A DNA stretch of 64,000 nucleotides from Rhodosorus marinus. Taxonomy: Eukaryota; Rhodophyta; Stylonematophyceae; Stylonematales; Stylonemataceae. Shown piece after piece: positions 56,491 to 64,000 of the stretch. Numbering within the stretch: position 1 is the first letter of the stretch; each line of letters begins with the position of its first letter. Location: the NCBI GenBank assembly GCA_029953675.1, contig JAMWBK010000003.1, positions 124,001 through 188,000 of the forward strand. The letters are read 5' to 3'. The notes beneath the pieces were generated by a model. It was not told where the DNA came from and made no database searches. It saw nothing but the letters and a program-made list of their open reading frames with translations. The position numbers were made by a program, and so were the translations under genes.

Positions 56491-57776
56491 CTCAATCAGC
56501 TCCGAGAGCCCGTTTTAACTCACGAGAAGCATTTTGTGCTCTGCTTCAGAATCTTCGGTGTGCGCATGCCTGTTTTGCCGTGAGATGATCGACAAGCACG
56601 TGACCACTCTATTGCGGGAGGACGGCAAGTCGGAATCTCTCGGACATATGATAGTCCTCCATTCTTGATGGAGGAAACTGTCAAACATCCACTAGATCAT
56701 TCATCAAAGAACAGCATTCGAGTAGGTTGAACCCAGCTCCTCATTTTTTTCACGAGGGCCGCTTTCATTGAGCGTCAACCCCGAACGCTTCTGCGAAACC
56801 TTTCGTGAACTGTATATCGATTGCTTGCACTAAAGGGTGACGAATGCTGTACTGCAAATTATTGACAGCAATCAGCATCAAGTTGGTCCAAGCAAATTCA
56901 GGAACCTATGCCGGTTGTCCCCCCCATGAAACCCAATCCGCCTATCAACAATCCATGCTTTGCATATGAAGCGCGGTTCCGATTCATCGGCTACCTGCTT
57001 TTGACTAACGAAGATGGCCACAATATTAGTGCAGTACCTTAAGCGGAGCTGTGATAGTCCTACCCAGCGATCACTCAAGCCCGTACTGAGAATGTTTGGT
57101 ATCAAGCAGAATCCCTTTACGCAGTGGCAGCTAGTAGTCCTAGCCAGTGTCGGTCGCAGGCTCCACTCGCATACTGACGCCTGTGCTGGTGCAGTGAGGC
57201 TTTTGGTTTTGTGTGCACAAAACAGGCCGGGAACGGGGAAGGGAAAAGACGGAAAGGAAGGTGACTCCTTTGTTTGGTTTTCCGGTTGCGTAGTTTGGCT
57301 GTTACGTTCATGATGGAGCTCAAATGGGGCTGCTTGGGGTGTTGAACGAAGTCGTCGATGGTAACCGCTTCTATTTCGTTGAGCTGGGTGGTTGATGCAT
57401 TGCTGAATTTCTGAGCAGAACAAGGGCTCCGGGGATCTTGGATCTGGGCTACGGTTTTTGGGGGGATTTCTGTACCAGAACGAGGGCTAAGAGGGGAAGA
57501 GTTGGCATAGTCAAGGTTTTCAGCGGCGTGGAAGGTGGTGGGTTTTTGTTCTGGGCTGGTGCGCGGGATAAAGACTACCGTCCAGTTGAGGAGGTGGTCT
57601 GTATGCTATGGAAGAGCCAATAATGTGTCGGATTTTAGGAGAAAGCGCTGTGGCATGAGAAAGAAATACGAATGTACCCTTTTCTTGACCAAAGTCCGAA
57701 ATTGTTCTGCACGAGCGTTTAACCTAGACTTTTCCACCGGAGTGGCTCCTATTCTGGGGGAACTCTCACTGCTGCA
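56491..57776. other. intergenic upstream of Spinster-type gene
   Basis: Holds a 181-codon minus-strand frame (56878-57423) and overlapping plus-strand frames, none with motifs. Expected to include the transporter's promoter. Confidence 0.35.
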
Positions 57777-59530
57777 ATGATGCTAAAACTACCGAGAATC
57801 ATTGTTGTGTGTCTGCTGTTCCTCATAAATCTGCTTAACTACATGGACAGACTAACTATTGCCGGAATCCTTTCCGAGCTTCAGTTGTCGCCCTCCGAAG
57901 GTGGCTTCGGGATAACCGACGCCGAGGCGGGGATTCTCTCCTCTATTTTCGTATTTACTTATATGCTGCTGTCTCCTGTTTTCGGGTTCCTCGGAGACAG
58001 AGTGCCGCGGAAAATAATCATGGCCGTAGGCGTCTTGGTCTGGGCGGTGTCAACAATGCTTTGCAGTTTTGCTTCGAGCTATTCGGAACTGCTCGTGTTT
58101 CGCTCTATGGTGGGTTTCGGGGAAGCTAGTTATGCAACCATAGCACCAACGCTGATCGCCGATTTCTATCCAGTGGAGCAGAGGGCTACGGCTCTTGCCT
58201 TTTACTTTACTGCGACGCCGCTGGGTTCTGCGCTTGGTAAGGATTTTCAAGTGCCCATCATCGACTGTGAAATGGCATGCTTTCTTGCCAGTTCTTGATT
58301 TGTAACGCAGACGTAGGTCTGGTTGGACGCGATGCGTCGCTAAGAAACGCCAATGTGCCTGACCTTTCTCCGACTATTGCTCCTCAGGGTACCTCGTGGC
58401 CGGAGAGATGGCGTACCTTTTCAGTTGGAGATGGGCTTTCAGAGTGACACCGCCATTGGCGATTCTGTTCACTATGATTCTCTTCTTCTTCGCGGAGGAG
58501 CCTCCTCGGGGGGCGACCGAAGTTGTCCCGGTATCTATGAATGACGAAGCTGAAGATGATCCCGTAGACGGGGACAAACTGAGCCTTCGAGATTTTCTGA
58601 CTGATCTGAGGCTGATTTGGGCCATCCGAAGCTTTGCATACTCCACGTTTGCGTTCACGGCGATCACATTCATTTCTGGTGCCCTAAGTGGCTGGGGGCC
58701 CGCCTTCCTCCAAAGAGTGAACTGCACAGATGCAACGGACGCGGGGAGATGTAAATCAGAGATCAACTACAAGTTTGGGATCATTGGATCGATCACCGGT
58801 GTCGCCGGTACACTGATAGGAGCGGTCTTATCTCAACGATACTCTCGAGCAACCAGTAATTCTGACCCTATTATTTGTGGCGTCGGCTTGCTCGCTGCGG
58901 CACCGTTCATATATCTGGCAATCTTCCTCCCTCAAATCAGCATGTTGTACACATGGGCTTCAATCTTCCTTGCAGAGGTACGTGGATCGAGAACTAAGCC
59001 GTTGCACGCGAAACGCCCATGGCCCCTATGGCTACGCTCTGAGTTGGGCGTCAAGCTGATATTTCCATTCGGTTTGACGATGCCTGCAGTTGTTTATTGG
59101 TTTTACCTGGGCGCCAACAACAGCCATGCTGCTGTACGTGACGTTACCAACCCAAAGATCCTTTGCCGCGGGAATACAAACGTTAACGTCGCATCTCCTT
59201 GGTGACGCCCTGAGTCCCATTTTTGTTGGTTGGTTGGCGGACAATTTGTATTTCAACAACGACGATTTGACCAGAGGGAGAGCTCTGCAATATGCGCTCT
59301 ACCCATCCTCCGCGTTCGCCATCATTGGCGCAATCTTCTTCGGCATCTCTGCGAAATACGTGGTTGGAGACCGACGAATGGTTGAAATCCAAGAACACGA
59401 ACAAATTGGATCCGCTGGTGTGCTTCCAGAACCCTCAGAAGCTTATTTTGGTCAGCAGAACACGTCCCAGGAGTTGACAGAACGCCCCATGCCGAAGGAC
59501 AGGGAAACAAGTCCAAGTCCGGCGTTGTAA
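57777..59530 (+). CDS. Spinster-like major facilitator transporter
   Basis: Three exons (57777-58236, 58388-58977, 59090-59530) join in phase to 496 residues with about 12 predicted helices. Spinster (SPNS) proteins are lysosomal or plasma-membrane MFS carriers for lysophospholipids, sphingosine phosphate or sugars. Signatures: LLNYMDRLTIAGILSELQ in helix 1 (family NYMDRxTIAG), GFLGDRVPRKIIM (MFS motif A, loop 2-3), FRSMVGFGEASYATIAPTLI (family VGxGEASYSTIAP), and FYFTATPLGSALGYLVAG spanning the first splice junction. The mid-loop is acidic (NDEAEDDPVDGDKLSLRDF). The second half shows LGDALSPIFVGWLAD. The tail is hydrophilic and Ser/Pro-rich. The substrate cannot be read from sequence. Two adjacent ATGs start the frame; the first is used. 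Confidence 0.92.
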
Positions 59531-59804
59531 CCAAAACAGTTGATAACCAAAAGGAAGACAGCGGATGAAAAGTAACTTGATCGATTTACTTATTGGATAT
59601 TCTAAAATACATGCCTCTCTAGCGTTTTGCTTCAACACGAGCCGACGAGAATCCTGCTCGGCGAACGTGTTTCACAACCCGCGAAAGGTTCCATCCACAC
59701 CAAAATTAGAAAAGCCGCACCATGTCTTCACATGTTGGCTGGCTTCCTAGGGCTCGTGCTCTTCCTTTGATCTCGAGGTGGGAGGCCTCTTCCTCTCTCA
59801 GAAA

Positions 59805-60645
59805 CTACAAAGGCGTCCCGCTTTGTGTTCTGTCAACCTCAATCCTACCATCAGACCCTATGTCATAAACTTGAGCGTTGGTGGCCGGTTGCTGACCTCC
59901 GCTCGCAGAAAAATGTCCACTGGACGAGACAAATCCATCGTTCACTCGGATACAACTGTCAGCGCCCCCTTGCCGGTGACCATCATCGACTCTAGTATCT
60001 TCAGCTTCGTAAACTTCATCCTCTTCCGCGTCCTCAATCCGAATCCGTAACGTCCTAAGCCTAGAAGCCTCAGCTTTGATTTCCAGATCTCTTATCGTCT
60101 CCAAAACAAAATTCTCTACGGAAGAACCGTTTACTCGCAGAGGCGGACTAACAGGTCTGTCCTCATAATGAACCGGCGTGTCATATTTGCCAACTTCTGT
60201 CTCCCTCTCCGCATAGCTGTCACTTCCGAATGGGTGTTGAAAAGATCCAGATCCAGGAGGCGCGCAGCCTCCACTCCCGTCTGAGTCGACGAATCTGTGA
60301 GGATAGGAGGAAAAAGAAGAGTTCCTTAGAGACACTCCCCTCTCTCTATCCAATCTAGCACGATATTCCCTAATTTTCAACGGACACGTTCAAAACAAGC
60401 ATTTATCATCAACACAGCAGATCTCGATGGAACGGAAAAGAAGGCAACTGTTCTCAGAAACAGGGAAGTTTAGAATCTATTCCAAGCGCGTACTTTCTCT
60501 GCTCTTCTTCTTTCCCAGCGAAGTAGTACAGCGCCAGTGGGTTTCTCTTCTCGTCTATAGGTTGGCCTCGGTAGAAAGTCCTCCGCTGAAAGTTTCTACC
60601 TGGAAACGTCGGATTATCATTCCCAACGCCTACAGGCCTCTCCAT
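59805..60645 (-). CDS. disordered hypothetical protein
   Basis: Two exons (60645-60494 and 60369-59805) join in phase to 238 residues. Splicing at GTACGC and TTAG fuses LALYYFAGKEEEQRK to EYRARLDRERG, a continuous charged helix, which supports the model. The N-terminal 35 residues are basic with aromatic residues (NPTFPGRNFQRRTFYRGQP). The middle is Ser/Gly/Pro-rich, residues about 135-175 form a charged helix (VLETIRDLEIKAEASRLRTL), and the C-terminus is low-complexity. No domain is recognised; a scaffold or linker role would only be a guess. It converges with the Spinster-like gene, 274 bases between stops. Confidence 0.55.
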
Positions 60646-60874
60646 TCAACCTCCTCCTCCCACTTTCAACCCTATCGAATCGAAAATGACAGAACTCATC
60701 ATGGACTAAGCCATCTCCATCAGCCCCCAAGGGAAAAAAAAAAAAAGACAGAAACTTAAGTGTCAAAGAGATACCGACATCCTCCCCAACTTCTTTGCAA
60801 CGTACTTCTGAGGGGTTTCCAAGCAACCCCGTTTCCGACCTTTGGCAAAGCCAATTGGGGGGAAACACTGAACC

Positions 60875-61381
60875 CTAGTCAATAATATTGAGACAAGCAC
60901 CGCCACTTAATAGTCTGGGTTCCTGGATTCCAGCTCGGTTTGGGTAGAGGGGGCGATACGTCACTTTGCGAGTAAAAGTACTTCCAGGACAGGATGATCC
61001 CATGACCCTAATTTTGCGTACCTTATCGCATTTAGAGGGTTTGGTAGCTTGGTTGAGAAGCTCACCCTTCAGAAGAGGTCGTGAAACGGCACAGCGACTA
61101 GTTCGATCATGGTAGGTGCCAGGGAACAAAGGGTAGCCACCCTGCTGGGGTGTGTCGGTTCGAAGCCCATGGCCCACTGGTCTTTCAGGGGACACCAGCT
61201 CCCTCGAGCTGGGTAGTTCAACTCTTACCAAACGTGATCCACTTGCTGCCCTCTCGTTGGTGATACTCTCTGGAAGAGAGTAGGCAGTTGAGAAGCCTTG
61301 AATTGCTCCTACGTGAACACGTCGTTGTTGGATTAGAGAAACCCTGGCGACGCTGACATTGATCGTCTCCTCCAACGACAT
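60875..61381 (-). CDS. possible hypothetical protein (weak)
   Basis: ATG-initiated frame of 168 residues (MSLEETINVS...), no membrane segment, basic in its C-terminal half (KCDKVRKIRVMG, RKVTYRPLYPNR). It sits 229 bases upstream of the disordered hypothetical gene on the same strand. The length is within the upper range of chance frames in this window, so it is listed only tentatively. Confidence 0.3.
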   Translation of the reverse strand: MSLEETINVSVARVSLIQQRRVHVGAIQGFSTAYSLPESITNERAASGSRLVRVELPSSRELVSPERPVGHGLRTDTPQQGGYPLFPGTYHDRTSRCAVSRPLLKGELLNQATKPSKCDKVRKIRVMGSSCPGSTFTRKVTYRPLYPNRAGIQEPRLLSGGACLNIID

Positions 61382-62162
61382 GACAACCGGCTGCTCATCC
61401 TAGCGGAAGCCTATCAGCATCTTTTTTTTTTGCCTGCGGAAGAGCGAATGAATTCAAGAAGGTCCAAGTCACATTGGTGACCAACTCCATTTCTATTTGA
61501 CGCAGATTTAAATTACCCGAGTAGGACGCTGCAACGACAAGTGCTCATGCCGGGTGCACAGCACTGTCTTTTGTGGACTGGAATAGTACCCCAAAGCGGG
61601 GGCAAGTAGCCACACCCCGGATCACGCATTTGGATTGCCCGGAACGAGGAGGGCGACCTTTCCAGTATCTGCTATTATGTACAGTATTGTAAGGTTGCCT
61701 ATCCAACGAGGCTTTCCGAGCAAGTCGACGCTAGGCCACAGTTGACTCCGAACTACTGCTCGCCCGGTCTATTTTGCGCGAGAATCTACACAATGTTTCC
61801 AAGCGAAGTATCCTCCCATGCAACACGGGCCGAGCCCCGTGCATGGCGCCAATTCTTAGTAAGCCCTGATATACATTTATCTGAAGGTCGCGTGCCCTCT
61901 GAATATTACTAGCAGACTGGTTGAAACGATCAAGTGGTCTTGTTAAGGGATGCGTCAGGAACCCAACTGGGTTCGTTCCTTGGGTGGTAACGCCCAGGGA
62001 AACTGCTCGGACACCGCGAGCTCATCTTCTCAAGATGAACCAAAATCGTACAAAAACCTACAAGCGGAAATAGCTATTGCGAAAAACCCTATTGAAACCC
62101 TTATTTCAGGTACAGTCCGACGTACTTCGACTGTCCGCGTAAAAAAATCCGCAATCCAGCTC
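61382..62162. other. intergenic, no gene seen
   Basis: Downstream of the SAPS-domain gene. No feature recognised. Confidence 0.4.
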
Positions 62163-64000
62163 TTAAAACGTGTTTACAGGTGGCGTATCTCCTTCAGATT
62201 CTCGTTCATTCAGTCCGGAGTACCGGAAATTTTGTCTTTCGATCTCCTTTGCAACAGATTCTTCGCAAAACTTCAAAAATCGATCTCTCTCCTTGTTGTC
62301 CACCAAGGATTCGCTTTCTTCTCCAAGCTCAAGGAACAACTTTTCAAGTGTAGCGCATAGAAGTACGACATGCCCCATGTGGCCAGGTCGCTTCTTCTGA
62401 CCGCTCACCTGGACAGAAAAACAAGATCGTAAAAAGTAAGAAGACAAAACCACCTACAGATGGCTGATCAGGACATCTTCCTTACCTCTTCGCTCTCAAC
62501 CCAGGCGCGCATTATCTTCGGGATAATGCCTGCCTTCAACCAAGCCTTTCTCGCGTCAGTGCTCCCAGCCTCGAAGCTGTAACGGATGGTCGTTGTCACG
62601 GTGTTTAAAACTATGCTGTTCCATTCTCGGGAGAAGAAAATTTGTAGGAAGACTTCCGGAACTTTCTGCTCCAATAGAACCGCCGCTGTTTCCTGAACCC
62701 GACAATCCAATGACCACTTGAGTCATAAATTCTCGATCCAAAGTGGAACGATATTGCTCACTCGCTAGCTTACTCTGTTTCCGTTCTTGGTGCAGGCCAG
62801 CACAAATTCTGCAATCCTGAACTTCGTAATACCAAAAGGATCGGCAACTTCGTCACAACTGTTCGAAAATGAATCTTGGGTCCTGTCCTCTGTAAGTATC
62901 TTCACCAGCTCGTCAATGCGCTTCCGAAGGCACCGCTCAAACAACGCAGTGCTCTCCTGCAGAGCAACCGGCCAAATAACGAGAAGATTTTGTTCAGAGT
63001 TCTTTTCTTGGTCATCCGTTGTTCGTCAACGTTGTGCCAAGACGTCCAGAAAACTCTGAAGCAATCCTTACCAAGGCGGTTCTGCTTTTCATGACCGCCA
63101 ATTCGCCGTTAGCTTCCGATTGATTTCCTTCAATGCCAAATATCTTCTGCCTTGACATCCGCGAAACCATGGCGATGACACTGTTGATCGAGCTTGAACC
63201 AAGTGACGCGTCGTGCTCCACCCGATTCACTTCAGTAGTCAACAGTTCGGCAGCAACATCTAAAGACGCCATGAGTGCAACTGATCGACCGTTTCCTGAT
63301 GTACGAGAGCGTGCTACTGATCAGTTTCCAATCCCGCTTCTACATGCACAGACAGAAAGTAAGCGAGTCCCATTCTTCCTCGGCATGGACAAGTCCCTAC
63401 CCTGCGCAGCATAATCCTTAATCCCCGCATCGATCATTACCCCAAGGACTTCCTCCGGCTTCTCAAAGACGTTTAACTCGGATGGTATCTCCATCAGCAC
63501 TCGTTTCAATTGAAGAACTCTCAGGGATAGGTTCAGCACGAGCTTAGACGTATTGATCAAAGTATTCTCTCTAAAGCCCTCCCCCTGTTCAGTGCTCCCC
63601 GCGCTCTTCACAAACATCTTTGCAAGTTCTACATTCGCAAGAACAAAAGAGAGGTCCAAATGAGAGATATGGGTACGCACTTTCAGGCCTCGGAGAGCAT
63701 GACGAGCTCGCAAACCTGATAATACGTTGCCGCTCACAAGAAGATCAACAGACTCCTTTCGAGGTTGTCCAACCTCGGAACTGAAGAATCTCCCCTGAAA
63801 ACACGCGCAAAACCAGATTATTAATGAACTACAAAAAGAAGATATTTTCGCGTGACAACAAATTAAGAGGAGCGACCTATTCCTTACAGTATCCGCGCTA
63901 TCAAGAACTCTGAGAACAAGGTCGGCAACAGACTCCTCCGCAACATGCACGAGCAGCGAAGGAATGAATGACTTGTTGTGAACTAGGTGGTGCAGTACTT
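62163..64000 (-). CDS. SAPS-domain PP6 regulatory subunit, 3' part
   Basis: The gene enters from the right edge, so its 5' part is missing. Six exons are visible on the minus strand: 64000-63888, 63794-63401, 63295-63072, 62956-62774, 62692-62486 and 62408-62163, all in phase, about 455 residues. SAPS proteins (yeast SAPs, animal PP6R1-3) are helical-repeat scaffolds that bind the Sit4/PP6 catalytic phosphatase. Signatures: HNKSFIPSLLVHVAEESVAD with LVLRVLDS (family SAVADLLLRLL), PRKESVDLLVSGNVL, a GNGRSVALMASLDVAAELL step, PFGITKFRIAEFVLAC (family PFGxxRLRxVELLA), VPEVFLQIFFSREWNSIVLN and KKRPGHMGHVVLL (family RxGYMGHLTRIAN). The C-terminus is short, ending soon after the domain. The conserved order leaves little doubt about the family. 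Confidence 0.88.

Noticed and set aside
56878-57423. 181-codon minus-strand frame
   Set aside because: Upstream flank of the transporter gene; random composition and no motif; about one frame of this size is expected by chance here.
1-64000. CRISPR arrays, phage or bacterial operon signals, or a defence-type gene cluster
   Set aside because: None seen; intron-rich eukaryotic genes throughout and no regularly spaced repeats.

Overview
This is nuclear DNA from a photosynthetic eukaryote. Most recognisable genes are split by GT-AG introns of about 40 to 215 bases, no operons or bacterial signals are seen, and several products look plastid-targeted or belong to plastid families (a DUF760 protein, an At5g03900-like membrane protein, a BSD2-type DnaJ zinc-finger protein). 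The rest of the set is eukaryotic housekeeping: Dymeclin, TM9SF/nonaspanin, Mad3/BubR1, a PP6 SAPS subunit, an FYV7/CCDC59-like ribosome biogenesis factor, a PIF1 helicase and a rhomboid protease. An alga is the natural reading. A red alga is my best guess, at low confidence. Exon boundaries below come from reading frames, intron phase and family motifs; splice pairs for the recognised genes keep phase.

Layout. 1-2002: no gene, but one copy of a diverged dispersed repeat, a 19-bp tandem repeat and an 11-bp-arm palindrome. 2003-3196 (-): acidic low-complexity protein with an MGAC N-terminus. 5402-6644 (+): Mad3/BubR1-like checkpoint protein with two KEN boxes and two ABBA motifs. 8464-9814 (+): DUF760 plastid protein. 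9.8-25.9 kb is gene-poor, holding a two-finger zinc-finger protein (13953-14570), a helical orphan (20304-21035) and a perfect 142-bp tandem duplication after it. 25.9-38.4 kb is gene-dense: Dymeclin (+), Kv-type potassium channel (-), rhomboid protease (-), At5g03900-like protein (+), BSD2-like protein (+), FYV7-like factor (-).

39.3-41.4 kb (-) is a decayed non-LTR retrotransposon, followed by a three-exon PIF1 helicase (+). 47.6-52.5 kb carries an unrecognised cysteine-rich multi-spanning membrane protein and a TM9SF protein, both +. 53.3-54.6 kb (-) is an orphan with a compact C-x2-C-x6-C-x-C motif. 57.8-59.5 kb (+) is a Spinster-type transporter, followed by a disordered orphan (-). The right edge is the 3' part of a SAPS-domain PP6 subunit (-), truncated by the window.

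No multi-gene defence or biosynthetic system is visible and the genes do not form one pathway. The most distinctive items are the ABBA-KEN-ABBA checkpoint protein, the two orphans with cysteine motifs, two putative introns under 50 bases, and the repeats.
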